Source of the DNA: Chaenocephalus aceratus
Taxonomy: Eukaryota > Chordata > Actinopteri > Perciformes > Channichthyidae
Reading direction: 5' to 3'
Length of the DNA: 64,000 nucleotides
Assembly: GCA_023974075.1 (NCBI GenBank)
Contig: JAMFTG010000160.1
Coordinates: forward strand, 144,001 to 208,000
The notes beneath the pieces were generated by a model, which made no database searches, was not told the DNA's origin, and was given only the letters and a program-made list of their open reading frames with translations. Both the position numbers and the translations under genes were made by a program. Positions 36,836-48,905 of the stretch are shown in pieces (within the stretch, counting starts at the first letter, position 1; every line of letters begins with the position of its first letter).

Positions 36836-37865
36836 TTGGTTTAACTACATGCAGCAGATGACTACAGTCTGTAGTTTGATCCTGTGCTAGAAAAGTTTAA
36901 AGGGCCCCCGTTGCGAAGTTACTATGACATTTCTGTTAAGTTACTATGACATTTCAATCAGTCAAAATGCTTTATGAATCCCGAGGGAAATTAGGTTTTG
37001 TGACAGTTGCACCATATTAGAATACAATATGTGTAATAAATGTCCTTGTAGGCTCATGGTGAATCACATGAATCTACACATCTCTGCAATCCTAGCTAAC
37101 GCCGTTGGCTCGTCCATTAGCCAGTGATCTTTCATTGATGAGAGGGCATTATAAGACAAGGCTTTTACCTTATATCCTTAATACATCTGGACCAAGCTCT
37201 CCTCCTTCCTCTCTTGGATTTACACAGCATGTCCTTATCTAGATGTCATTAAGGGTAGCCTCTTATCCGACCACTATCCTAGGTGGCTTTAGCAGGATTA
37301 GCTTCTAAAACAGTAGCGACGCAATGGCGAAAAAAAGAAAAATCTCTCTCTCCAAGAACGTTTAGAGAGGGTTGATAAGTTACTGATGGGAGTGACTAGC
37401 AGGGAAACAACAAGTACGATCGAATAAGCACGCTAAAAGTGGAAGATATGGAACTACCGTCTCTTTAATTACAGTTAGTGGGAAACGTTCCCGGTCTGAA
37501 GACAACAACTACTGCCTTGTGTTTGAGAGTCGTTTCCCTTGAGCCTCGACTGGGTTTTATTTAGTTTTCCTGGAGAAAAACGAACAACCAAAGTTTAATT
37601 TGCAGCTTCAACAAAAAACCATCCAAGCTGAAACATTGGGAACCAGGGGACCCTAAAGAAGGAGGAGGGTAACCCAGGCTGTGTGTGTTAGTTTGTGCAC
37701 CCAAGGGAGATATTGTCACTGGGATGAGAAAAGCTGTTGAAGGTCATTCTAGATTCAGTGAACTAACGTGGAAGTTGTTGCAAACTTCGAGGCTAACCCC
37801 CTTTACTTTAATCAGCAGGGGAGGTCATTACCAATCTAACAAGCTAGCTGGCAAATGTTAGCTAC
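36836..37865. other. No gene seen; possible retroposon tail
   Basis: At about 36965-37045 gctttatgaatcccgaggga then aattaggttttgtgacag looks like a reversed retroposon 3' end. The rest is unclassified. Confidence 0.4.
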
Positions 37866-38977
37866 ATAGAGTACTCTTTAAAGTAGAAACACTACATACT
37901 GATATACACCTGAACATCAGCAGGAGAGAACTCTTTAAAGTAGAGACACTACATACTGATATACACCTGAACATCAGCAGGAGAGCACTCTTTAAAGTAG
38001 AGACACTACATACTGATATACACCTGAACATCAGCAGGAGAGGACTCTTTAAAGTAGAGACACTACATACTGATATACACCTGAACATCAGCAGGAGAGG
38101 ACTCTTTAAAGTAGAGACACTACATACTGATATACACCTGAACATCAGCAGGAGAGGACTCTTTAAAGTAGAGACACTACATACTGATATACACCTGAAC
38201 ATCAGCAGGAGAGGACTCTTTAAAGTAGAGACACTACATACTGATATACACCTGAACATCAGCAGGAGAGGACTCTTTAAAGTAGAGACACTACATACTG
38301 ATATACACCTGAACATCAGCAGGAGAGGACTCTTTAAAATAGAGACACTACATACTGATATACACCTGAACATCAGCAGGAGAGGACTCTTTAAAGTAGA
38401 GACACTACATACTGATATACACCTGAACATCAGCAGGAGAGCACTCTTTAAAGTAAAGACACCACATACTGATATACACCTGAACATCAGCAGGAGAGGA
38501 CTCTTTAAAATAGAGACACTACATACTGATATACACCTGAACATCAACAGGAGAGGACTCTTTAAAGTAGAGACACTACACACTGATATACACCTGAACA
38601 TCAGCAGGAGAGGACTCTTTAAAATAGAGACACTACATACTGATATCCACCTGAACATCAGCAGGAGAGGACTCTTTAAAGTAGAGACACTACATACTGA
38701 TATACACCTGCACATCAGCAGGAGAGCACTCTTTAAAGTAAAGACACCACATACTGATATACACCTGAACATCAGCAGGAGAGGACTCTTTAAAATAGAG
38801 ACACTACATACTGATATACACCTGAACATCAGCAGGAGAGGACTCTTTAAAGTAGAGACACTACACACTGATATACACCTGAACATCAGCAGGAGAGGAC
38901 TCTTTAAAATAGAGACACTACATACTGATATCACCTGAACATCAGCAGGAGAGGACTCTTTAAAGTAGAGACACGAC
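37866..38977 (-). repeat. 57-bp minisatellite, array 3: about 19 units, reverse orientation
   Basis: Reverse complement of the array 1 unit. Apart from one base lost near 38930, it is free of indels. A distinctive variant unit (gcactctttaaagtaaagac) occurs at about 38441 and 38726, 285 bp or five units apart, showing a five-unit higher-order repeat. The 373-codon minus-strand frame is an artefact of the 19-codon period. Confidence 0.96.
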
Positions 38978-39475
38978 ATACTCCTAGGGGCCCCTTAACT
39001 TGACTGTATTTACACATAATGACATTTTGTCTGTTAATCCACTTCTTTCATCACTCTTGAGCTGATAATAAATTGCAAAATGTAACTGTTTCCAATACGA
39101 CTTAATTTGATAACAAATAACCGGTCTCCCCACTGACAGTGATGGATTACACTCATCATGCAGCAGCAAGTCTCTAACCAATAACTTTGTATAAATATAT
39201 ATAAATATATAAGACTGGGACCTTGTGACCACAATGAGGTGAACTATGAGCTGAGGCTTTTCATGAGCATTAGATTAAATACATTTCACTTTAGAAACGT
39301 TTTATTTATGCCCTGGGTTTTCTGAGCCAGAGTTAAGCTTCTTTTTATTTCCTCTGTACCTGAACCCACCCTCCAGTGGAGCTCCTCCAGAGAAATCCCT
39401 TTAATGCTTTCTTTAATTTGGTTAAACTGAAAGAGGGAACATAAACGTGGGTGTTTGTACTTCAATTGGCTGTTA
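38978..39475. other. No gene seen
   Basis: Short overlapping minus-strand frames only. Confidence 0.5.
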
Positions 39476-40237
39476 ATTGGATACATGGGCGTAGGAAGCA
39501 TCCTGAATGTTGGGGGGATATTTTTAACGGGGGGTGTGGGCCCCCCCCCCCACACAGAAAAAAAATGTATTTCCTGTATTCTGGTGCATTTTAATAGGTG
39601 GTTTGGTACTTGTATGTGGCTATACTAGCATGAGGGAAATGATGGGTACATTTTGTAATTTCATCCAGTAGTAAAGAAAGGAAACATATTTGATTATTAA
39701 TTCAGAGCCGTCTTTGAATTAATAAAAAGCAGTTTAAATGCCAATTTGTTGTACATTTATATACAACAATAAATATTTGTGAGTGCGTTGAGAGATATTG
39801 TTGTGGAGAGTCATTTATATATAAAACACAAACTACATTTGTGAATCCTTCTGTGAGCATTTATTAATATTGGGACTGATCTGACTCCATACCGATGTTA
39901 AGTTCACCGAATGGTATCGACTTAAATGTTCAAATAAATGTTGCTCTTCAGTCTGTATTGACTGAAATGTTTCCTGTTCAATATCCCACTGATTTCCTCA
40001 ACACTCTGGGATGAGAGTCCACATCACAATTACTCTAAACTGTCATTTCCCTTTCATCACTCACCTCAGAAACGGACCTCTCTCCACTGTCCCTGTGTTC
40101 TGCCTCTGACTCACTCTCAAGCGCCTAGATGTCAAGAGAGGTGGTGAAGTGATCATTATTTATTGAGCAGTATACTCTTTCACATTGAATCATAACAAGT
40201 CATACTGAATGTAAATACAACTGACTCTAAAGTAAGT

Positions 40238-40342
40238 CAAGACACTTCACCCGGATTTGCTCCTGTGGGTATTGTCCACAGTACATGTATAATACCAATG
40301 TGTACTTGTAAAAGCACCTCGATGACCTCGAGGCGTGAAGAT
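40238..40342 (+). repeat. Partial SINE copy
   Basis: The block caagacacttcacccggatt to gtacatgtataat matches the middle of the SINE that follows (about 40437-40500). This looks like a truncated tandem copy. Confidence 0.6.
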
Positions 40343-40586
40343 GGACGGTGTGGCGCAGTGTGCTGTGCAATGATCATCAGATCAAGGGGTGAAACCCGCC
40401 GCTGCTGCGTCTGTAAAGCCGGTGTGTCCTTGGGCAAGACACTTCACCTGAACTTGCTCCTGTGGGTATTGTCCACAGTACATGACCATTGCATGTATGA
40501 TATATGTGTAATGTGTGTATGTAAAAGCGCTTTGAGTCATTGAAAAAGCGCTATAATAAATGTAAGGAATTATTATTATTATTATA
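40343..40586 (+). mobile_element. tRNA-derived SINE
   Basis: A tRNA-like head (gtggcgcagtgtgctgtgc, then a B-box-like ggggtgaaaccc) is followed by ccttgggcaagacacttcac. The tail is aaaagcgctttgagtcattg with a final (ATT)n. This order is that of a common teleost SINE. It is nested in the hAT element. Confidence 0.75.
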
Positions 40587-40658
40587 AGTCCCAGTCTGTG
40601 ACATTGGACATTTTGAAGACTCAAAGTCCCAATCAGTAGGTAGAATATTAGCTATCTA

Positions 40659-42196
40659 CAGTGTTTCCCACAGATCTCAAATATACTTGGGCGGGGGGTG
40701 GTGACAGCGGGTGGGGGGGGGGTGCCCGAAAAAATAAATAAAAAGTGTTAACAACATGTTTATTTATTGACTTTTCATTCCTGTATAATCATTTTGTCAG
40801 AGCACTTCATCCTTCTGGGATTTCATGAAGAACAGCTCCAACGCCTGTGTGTATGGGAACACCTCTGGTGCTGGTCCATTAACTGCCAGTGTTTCCCACA
40901 GATCTGTTTCCCACATATCTGAAATATACTTGGAGGGGGTGGTGGTAGCGGGGGGGGGGGGGGGGGTGAGGTGACGTGCAACAACATTAACCTTTCTGGT
41001 GGTCACTTGTTAGCAGACCCTTCACGCGATGGCAGAGCGAACAGGTACAGGCAGGGCCCATAATGATCGCCCTATAGTTTAAATCTACTACCCGCACATG
41101 GAAATGGGTTACTTTAAAACAATTTTTTTTTTTATTTAGGAACCTATCCATGTGATATTTAGTGGGGGTCGACCTCAAATCCTCTATGGGGGTCCAGGGG
41201 CATGCCCCCCCGGTAAGATTTTATTTTTTATTTTGGAGTTAAATGCATCAATCTGGTGCATTTTGAGGGGAAAATAAAGAGACTAGATCTATGGAAACAC
41301 CTATATTAAACAGAACTGTATACATTTCAATAATCATAAAATCATGGCCATAACCAATACCATACCTTTTCCAATATGAAAAAAACACTGAAACTTGTTT
41401 ATTAATATTTTGGTTCATTTATAGTTGTGAGTGTGTCTGTGCTCCTGAATCAGCCTCTCCTGTCTCCCTCCTCTCCCCCCTGCTCCTCTTTGAGGCAGCA
41501 GCAAAGAATAGCTTTCTCTCAACAAGTTTTAAAAGTGTATCTTACCTTTTTTCACCCAGTTAACTTTTTATTTATTTATTCATGCATATTTTACTAATCA
41601 CATTACATTTAATTTAGCTGACGCTTTTATCCAAAGCGACTTATAATGACTGATTACAGGGACATTCTCCCTGGAGTAACTAAGGGCTCAGTGCCTTACT
41701 CAAGGGCACACTAGTGGTGGTGTTCCTCGCGGGATTTAAACTCACAGCCTTCCGATCTTCAGCCCACCTCGCTATCCATTAGACCAATCACTACCCTCTC
41801 AAATGGAAATATGTGTTTACATAAATGGTGACCACACCGTTTGAGACCCACTGAGAACTTAGACTAAGTTAACTATCTAAACACTCATAGAGTCCTTTAC
41901 CTCACCTGAGCTGAGCTTATCCCGAGCTTGAATGACACACAGAGAGGCCACAGGCCACTTAACAGGCCAGAAGGAGGCGAGATCAGTGCAAGGTAGCGAG
42001 GGATCATTGTCCACAAGTTAATCGATCGCAGATGGCGTCGTGGTCACGGACGAATAAAAAAAAAAGTATAAAAAAAAAGAATTATTAAAAAATTATAAAA
42101 AAAACAAAAACCTAAATGGGTCGCGAAATATACTTGGGCGGGCCGTTAATATACCTGGGCGGCCCCCCAAGTATAGTCTATGTGTGGGAAACCCTT
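40659..42196. mobile_element. Second hAT-like element nested in the first
   Basis: The left end is CAGTGTTTCCCACAGATC. The right end reads inward AAGGGTTTCCCACACATAGA, and both continue into atatacttgggcgg. The terminus is of the hAT type seen in many fish. A second copy of the left end lies at about 40888. The flanking 8 bp do not match well, so the target duplication has decayed or an end is altered. Confidence 0.65.
41599..41801 (-). mobile_element. tRNA-derived SINE with L2-type tail, reverse orientation
   Basis: On the minus strand: a tRNA-like head with attggtctaatggatagcga and B-box-like gtgagtttaaatcccgcg, then cttgagtaaggcactgagcc. The tail is cgctttggataaaagcgtca followed by taatgtgat. 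The tail matches the LINE end at 63764-63828, as expected for a SINE mobilised by that LINE. Confidence 0.8.
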
Positions 42197-43107
42197 ATCT
42201 ATGTAATGTGCACAGAAAAAAACAGTTAACTGAATACTGGGATGGAAATGGCCTATAAGCACTCAGTAAAACATAAACACACACAACAGCTTCTGAATGA
42301 TAATAAGTATAATTAAAACATAATGCACATTATCATTTTGAGAGAGAGTACCGAAGTTAAAGAACTCAGAAAATAATCTCTTATCGAACTGATGCTGCAG
42401 TCAAACACACTGACTGCACCTCTACATCATGGTGTTTACATGAGCACAGAGAGATGGGGTTATTCATGTTCCCTGTTTACATGATAAATACTAGTGACCT
42501 GGCATTTCGATGCCTTTTCTCATCTAAACTATTCAGTATTTGTATCTCTCTATCATGACATAAAGACGAAACTCCTCTCCAGAAGTGAGACGCCACCGCC
42601 GCTATCACTGTTAACTGATTAACTGCTACCAGCTGAGGACTTACTTTCCTCTTCTTTGAATTTTGTTTTCTTATGTCCATGTTGTCTGGGGGAGAAAACA
42701 TAGAGATCGTCAGCTTTGATTTTCTCTGTTAACAATGTCCTGAACACTTGGTGTGTGTGCCTTACCTCCGCTACCGGCATCGCTTCATACAACAGATCTG
42801 AGCTGTCCAACTATGGCAACACTCCTTGAACATGCGCGCGCTATGTGAGAATCTGCCTTGGTGCAAAGTAGCAGTGAAAACATGGTACGGAGTTTCATTG
42901 ATTTGGGCTTTCTCTCAATAAGCAAGTGGAATGGATTTTATAGTGAAGCTCTGACACAGCGCTCTCCAAATGCGACGAGTGGAAAGAACGATTCACGGAC
43001 TTTCCACATGGTAGAAGTGGGGGGGTCTAAACTAATCATTTGAAAAAGTGGGGGGGACTTGTCCCACCCTCATATAATGGCTGCGACGCCCATGATTGGA
43101 TACATTA

Positions 43108-43290
43108 ACGGCCCGTCCACACTACAGCGTCGACAGCGTCGACAACTCCAATCTGCCCATTCACTTTCAATGGGGTGACGTCACGAGATTCATGTGATTG
43201 GTTGTTGGTCGTGTTGCTTGAATAAAATCCCCAAGCTACAGACACGCCCAGCTCCAAGCTTTTTTTGAAGCTGTAGTGTGGACGCTCTGT
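43108..43290. mobile_element. Short MITE, 183 bp
   Basis: The left end is ACGGCCCGTCCACACTACAG and the right end reads inward ACAGAGCGTCCACACTACAG. Direct repeats ATTA flank it (43104-43107, 43291-43294). It lies a few bases from the right target duplication of the 3.6-kb hAT element. A truncated relative ends near 53758. Confidence 0.75.
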
Positions 43291-43294
43291 ATTA

Positions 43295-44157
43295 GACTGA
43301 CTCAGCCAAAGTGATCGACTCTCTGTTGGTTCTGTCCAGAGTTCCCAAAGTGTTTTTTGGAGAAATGCCATTTGGACCGTTTGTGCAATGATGTAAAGAA
43401 AAGGAGAAACCTGCCTTTAAACTTCAGCTCATGCCTAACGGAGCAAGTTACAAAAACAAAGACAGAAAAACAATAAATGAATTTCTTTCAATTCTGTAAA
43501 GAAAAAACATATTTATAACTAGAGCCTCTCAGAAGAATACTTTGTACGACACATTCAGAGATTAAAAGAAGATTGTTTTCCCATACACAGACAGTCCTTG
43601 ACATCATGTATTATAGCGAAGATTATTAGCGCTTCAAATAAAAACATGGAAGAAGAATAGACATTGAAGAAGCTTCAAAGAAGTGCCTCTGTGAATATAA
43701 GAGGTGACAGAGTCTCACATGTAGTCCAGAGGTCAGCTCAACTTTCTGTCCTTTTTTCAGAGAAAGCCACTTTGCTTTGAGAATCAGAGGGGAGTCGTGT
43801 GAATAAAGAACAAAAAGCCTTTCTGAGGGGGAGCTCCTTTGACTCGACTGAAGGGGAAATGAAACAAGATGTGTCAAAGCCATTTCAACCCCTCTGAGCA
43901 AACTACCCCTCGTCCTCTTTGTAGTTTAGTCTCTGATCCGCTGAGATGTCATTTGGTGCTCTCTAACCCGGGCTTTGAGGACGAGTCGGATCCAAAGCTG
44001 CGTATATATCTGTTCCTCAGATCTCTATAGCTAACCAGCGACTCATTCATCAGCTTCACTCTGATCCGCAGCAATACATCAGTGCCTTCAGCGTCTCCAG
44101 ACGAGCTTACCAGCGCATGCACGGACATAAGTATGCGATGTCACACATACACACACA

Positions 44158-44204
<47 letters not shown>

Positions 44205-44849
44205 TAATAATTAGATGAATGCATTCAAATCAATCACCTAAATATGCAAATGCTATATCACAAATGAGTGTTTACACGAGAGCATGTCATTATGCACCGT
44301 CACACGCACTTCAATTCCAGACACACACACACAGAAGTGAAGAAGGTGTTTGTTAATGAGGCGATAGAGGCGCTTTCAATCTGTATTCCCTCTCTGTTTA
44401 CTTGTTGTAACTCCAAATTAATCACGCCATCAGTGATTAATCATTAGACGCTGTTGACTGCGAGCCAAACTGCAGCTGAAGTTACTTCTTCAGTGGCCAA
44501 AACATGTAAGGCTTTATGAATACCAATTGCACAAATACAAACGATATAGTGACTGGAAATGAATGCACTTCCCAAGTAAGTACATTATTTACATACACCT
44601 CTCTGTAGTACACTAACATAAGGATCCACATTGAGACACAGCGATGGATTCCTGGCAGCTGAATCTGAGTGAGTTTAATTATATTATATTTATAGCATTT
44701 GTGATTAAGAGTGACACTTTAAGACATTTAAGCAGAGGCAGTGTTACTGAGTGTAATGTAATGTGTGCAGTTGTGATACAATGGTGAGTGAGCAACAACA
44801 TTTACTCACAGCCAGTCAGGACATATATTTGAACATGTAACATTTATTA
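43295..44849. other. No gene seen; one (AC)n tract
   Basis: An AC run lies at 44150-44201. The 91-codon minus-strand frame at 43626-43901 has no recognisable domain. Confidence 0.5.
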
Positions 44850-45270
44850 GATCTGGTTAGACGTCAACAAAGGTTCCAGAAGAGACGCACAGTGCAGTTT
44901 TAGACACTAGGGGCAAAAAAAGAACCTTAATTTTTAAATAAATAAACAATTCCTTCACTTCTAAATAACAGGAAAAGTTTAGCAAATTTAAACATCTGGT
45001 TAAATGTTAAAGGTCACCCAGAACAAATGCGATTTCAAGCCTTTACAGTTAAGAAAAACCCCTGATTCATTATGCATACAAATAAATCCAGCAGAGTCTT
45101 AAACTCACAGTGATTGTGTACTGCCCACTAAAGGAGAACAACATCTGGTTACGATCACTCTGGATATACATTTTTAACACTACAAAAATGGTTTGTTAGA
45201 CATCAAAAAAGGTTCCAGAAGAGTCTCGGTGTGATGTCCAGTTTTAGCCACTCGGGGCAAAAAAGACAAC
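44850..45270. repeat. Direct repeat pair, about 345 bp apart
   Basis: A block of about 75 bp with ggttccagaagag, cagttttagacact and aggggcaaaaaa occurs at 44855-44930 and again in a diverged form at 45195-45270. Confidence 0.7.
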
Positions 45271-45275
45271 CTTAA

Positions 45276-46433
45276 AGTGGACCGATCATGCTATATTTGA
45301 AACATATTGTAGGGCCATACCTATATAAAGTATATAAATATATTTAAAAAAATAAAAATACCAAACAGATCCTGCATTTTAGCCACGCCTCATTTCGCTC
45401 CATTTGCTCTTTCCAGCCCTGTTTTTGCAGGGGGCTGATTCTGTGAGCTGCAGCTGACCACGCCCCCCTGCAGGAGAGGGGAGCGTGCAGCAGTTCCTTT
45501 GGCATTAGGGCAGATACTTCCCAAGCTTTGAGATAATGAATTGTGCTACTTTTAAAGCAAGCAACGATGTTTTCAATTCTGTAATCAAAAAGCTCCTCAA
45601 AAACGCTATAGAAGCAGTTCCTGCCGTTGCTACGTTAGTTCAAATGGTAACCACGGACTATTTTTCTTAGCGGATGCATGTCAATTTAAATCAATACATA
45701 CAACTATTTTTTAAATCAATAAAATCATTTTCTAAATCCATAAAAGCATTTAAATTAATATTGGGAGTCATGTCGTTACTTTGTTGAGAATGTGGCCTTG
45801 TAATAAGCGGGATAATGTGCAGCGACGCGGTCATTATGGGGAAAAGAACACCGACAGGCTGATCAGGAGCCCGACGCGAGGCGGAGGGATCTAGATCGGC
45901 ATGAATGTTTTTTTCCCCATAATGACCGCGTCGCTGCACATTATCCCTTACATATGATTATATAGAGTCATTATTCATTTGTTTTAAAGCAGGAGGAGCA
46001 AACGCTTGCCTCGGAGAGGGAGAAAAAGAGCCACAGCGGAGAATAAACAGAAGGGCAACCATGCGCGGGAATTCTTCTTCACTGTTTTTGTGGCAGACTA
46101 CAGCGCCACTTACAGGCCTGGCATATGTACTACAGCGTCTCCAGCGCTTTCGAGCAGCAATGGCCGGCCGTGGCCCAACCTCTCATTCCCCTGATAGGTG
46201 GAGAATTGACCAATAGCCGTAGCGCCACCGTCCTGACGTCAGGACAGTGTTCAAATCTGGATAAGTCTGTATCAGATCCGTTGCAGCCCCGTTTTTAGAG
46301 ATTTGGGTATGGAGGAAAAGAGAGAGGGTTGTGTTTTCTGGCACTTGGTGAGTTCCCTGGAACACCGGGGACACATATTCATGTATAAAAGACGTACAAA
46401 AGTGCATTTTGCCATGATACATGTAGGTCCCAT
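45276..46433. mobile_element. TTAA-flanked MITE, long copy with internal hairpin
   Basis: TTAA flanks both sides (45272-45275, 46434-46437). The left end is AGTGGACCGATCATGC, and the right end reads inward ATGGGACCTACATGTATCAT. Subterminal sequence is shared with the copy at 48015-48901 (gtagggccatacctatataa, cagatccgttgcagccccg). TTAA duplication is the mark of piggyBac-type transposition. A foldback insert of about 139 bp (45809-45947) lies inside. No transposase is present. Confidence 0.78.
45809..45947. repeat. Perfect 37-bp inverted repeat (hairpin), 65-nt loop
   Basis: Arms 45809-45845 and 45911-45947 are exact reverse complements, starting GGGATAATGTGCAGCGACGC. The loop contains ggatctagatc. 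The perfection of the arms in otherwise diverged DNA suggests a recent or constrained origin. Confidence 0.93.
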
Positions 46434-46496
46434 TTAAGTTTAAACCCTCAAACAATTCCTTCGCTTGTGGGACCCCTACAAATATGAGCATTTAGT

Positions 46497-46550
46497 CATT
46501 CAGGTTTATGTTATATCAGGTTTATGTTATATCAGGTTTATGTTATATTG
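46497..46550. repeat. 17-bp tandem repeat, three units
   Basis: The unit caggtttatgttatatc occurs three times in a row. Confidence 0.9.
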
Positions 46551-47957
46551 TCATGTTTAGTTTATAGTGTCCATTTTTATATTTATGTTATATGTTTCAT
46601 ATTTACTTAATAGTACATTGTTATATGAATGTTTCGTCCATTGTTACTTGTTAAATATGTAAGCCTTCAGGTAAAATATATATCTTATAAAGCAGCTTCT
46701 TTAACTCACAACTTATATTCCAGACAATGCTTGATTCAATGTTTCCTAACAACCACTGAGGAGGTGAAACGTACAGGACCGTTTATCTGATAAAAGCACA
46801 GAAATAGTTTTTTTTATTACCCATAAAAATATAATGACCATATTACCTGCCGTATCTCCAAGAGTTCATTGGACGGCTGAAAAATAACAATAACTAAACC
46901 ATTACTTTGAGATTTCTGCCAAGAGAGAATGGTTCTGTGTTGTTTCAAAAGGTTGCACAGAGATCCTATATGACAGAACTCGTCTACACCATTTCTCCCT
47001 CATCAATAACCTCTTTCCAACCGTACAGTTTCATTTTATTTTCATCATTGCTAGATCATCCAAACTGTTTTTTAAACCCGAGTGCCAGGAGGAAGCGTCT
47101 GTTCACAAGGTCGAAATTGTTCATCCACATTATTGGCCAACGAGCCTCCAAAATACCTCCATTTCTTCCATTCATCCGGAAAGAAGAAACTATTTTGCTG
47201 CAGCGCTCGTATATTCTCCCAGAAATCAATATTTTAGGCCGGCTCGACAACTTTCTTCTCCTCTCTCATCTGATATTATCAGGGTCAAACGTCAGCTCGG
47301 CTCCCTCTTGGTGGACGACTCCAAGCGTGAATTCAATAAAACGTGAGTCAAGTCGGATCTCTTCAGTCCGTTCTCTTGCCCCTCGGTCTTTTCCCTTCCC
47401 TCTTATCTCCCTCTGAAGGAACCACTTCGTCTGTGGGGACTTAAAACTCAAGTCCATCACATCCTTTTCAACTGTAGACTTTTCACAAGGGGTTTGTCTC
47501 AACATCATTTTTTCTCTGCACGGCCTTTCAACCCTCAAAGTTTCACTGTGCTCCTGCAATGTCAAATGCAAGTTGCAGGACCTGGATGTACTGCAGATTT
47601 AATGTGGGTGACTGGAGGCTGGAAATGGGACACATTTAAAATACTACCTCCTTTCATTTGCATTCAACCCACATGACGTGTGGAACAGTCCTTGGGGTTG
47701 TAATGTTAAGAAGGACAAATGTAGTGCTTATAAACCCTCCAGTTCTGTCTGTTTTACAGATCCAATCACACTGGGTGCGTATATATACTGAATACATGAA
47801 TAATGTCCCTTTTAAATTGTCACAATAAAAATGGTTGTAATAAATTAATGCGGGGGCTAATTATTTATACTCAGGTTAGTGAGTGCTGCTTAGTGGAAGC
47901 TGTTCACTTCAGATGCTCTGCATGCATGAGATTTGTATAAGGAAACTATGAGATATC
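46551..47957. other. No gene called; one 169-codon frame of doubtful meaning
   Basis: The plus-strand frame 46907-47416 is the longest in the window not made by a repeat or a transposon. Its product has no motif that I recognise, lies opposite two other frames, and has no visible splice or promoter context. Confidence 0.35.
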
Positions 47958-48014
47958 TAGCTTTGCCCATTTACTTAAGTTAAGGCTAACCCTAGCATTA
48001 CCCCATTTACTTAA
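47958..48014 (+). repeat. Left part of the 42-bp satellite, cut off by a MITE
   Basis: One full and one partial unit (catttacttaagttaaggct then aaccctagcattacccc and catttacttaa) precede the MITE insertion. The array resumes after it. Confidence 0.8.
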
Positions 48015-48901
48015 AGTGGACCTATCATGCTATATTTGGATAAATATTGTAGGGCCATACCTATATAAAACATGTCTGTGAAGTTCTTTTTCAAAATACC
48101 AAACAGATCATGCATTTTAGCCATGCCTCATTTCGCTCTATTTGCTCTATTCCAGCCCTGTCTTCACAAGGGCTAATTCTGTGGCAGATGAGCTGCAGCT
48201 GACCACGCCCCCCTGCAAAGGAGGGGGGCAAGGCACGAGCGTCATGTTACCATGCTGTTACCATGCTGTTACCAAGCTGTTACCATGCTGTTGCCATGCT
48301 GTTACCTTGCTGTTACCATGCTGTTACCATGCTGTTTACTAAGCTGTTACCATGCTGTTACCATGCTGTTACCATGCTGTTAACATGCTGTTACCATGAT
48401 GTTACCATGCTGTTACCATGCTGTTACCTTGCTGTTACCATGCTGTTACCATGCTGTTACCATGCTGTTACCTTGCTGTTACCATGCTGTTACCATGCTG
48501 TACCATGCTGTTACTAAGCTGTTACCATGCTGTTACCATGCTGTTACCATGCTGTTACCATGCTGTTACCATGCTGTTACCATGCTGTTACCATGCTGTT
48601 ACCTTGCTGTTACCATGCTGTTACCATGCTGTTACCATGCTGTTACCATGCTGTTACCATGCTGTTACCATGCCACTGCAACCTCTCATTCCCCTGATAG
48701 GTGGAGAGTAGCCCATATAGGCGGAGCTCCTCGTCACTGACGTCAAAACTATTTCAAATATGTATCAGATCCGTTGCAGCCCCGTTTTTAGAGCTTTGTG
48801 TATGGAGAAAAAGAGAGAGAGGGGTGAGTTCCCTGACACACCGGGGACACATATTCATGTATACAAGACGTACAAAAGTGCATTTGCATGATAGGTCCCC
48901 T
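48015..48901. mobile_element. TTAA-type MITE inserted in the 42-bp satellite
   Basis: The ends are AGTGGACCTATCATGC and, read inward from the right, AGGGGACCTATCATGC (15 of 16 identical). The left flank is TTAA (48011-48014). The right flank is TTCA (48902-48905), a one-base change from TTAA. The satellite unit on both sides provides the empty site, confirming the borders. The interior holds an 11-bp minisatellite. Confidence 0.85.
48244..48673. repeat. 11-bp minisatellite inside the MITE, about 39 units
   Basis: The unit is gttaccatgct with variants such as gttaccttgct and gttaccaagct. Because 33 bp is 11 codons, three frames stay open and give Leu/Cys/Tyr/His-rich artefact proteins. The related MITE copy at 45276 lacks this array. 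Confidence 0.96.
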
Positions 48902-48905
48902 TTCA

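Larger units (their letters stand above)
39484..43094. mobile_element. hAT-type element, 3.6 kb, with nested insertions
   Basis: The element begins CATGGGCGTAGGAAGC and its right end reads inward CATGGGCGTCGCAGCC. It is flanked by a perfect 8-bp duplication ATTGGATA (39476-39483 and 43095-43102). Eight base pairs is the hAT target-site length. G-rich subterminal blocks (gggggg runs) lie at both ends. No transposase domain is visible. The interior is largely later insertions: SINEs at 40343-40586 and 41599-41801 and a second hAT-like element at 40659-42196. Confidence 0.85.

Noticed and set aside
37858..38979. 373-codon minus-strand frame as a gene
   Set aside because: Same 57-bp minisatellite in reverse orientation; no start context, domain or flanking exon.
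46907..47416. 169-codon frame as a host gene
   Set aside because: No recognisable motif, opposed by other frames, no splice or promoter context. Chance occurrence is plausible in 64 kb.
48142..48740. Leu/Cys/Tyr/His-rich frames as small proteins
   Set aside because: Product of the 11-bp repeat inside a MITE; three overlapping frames give the same peptide.
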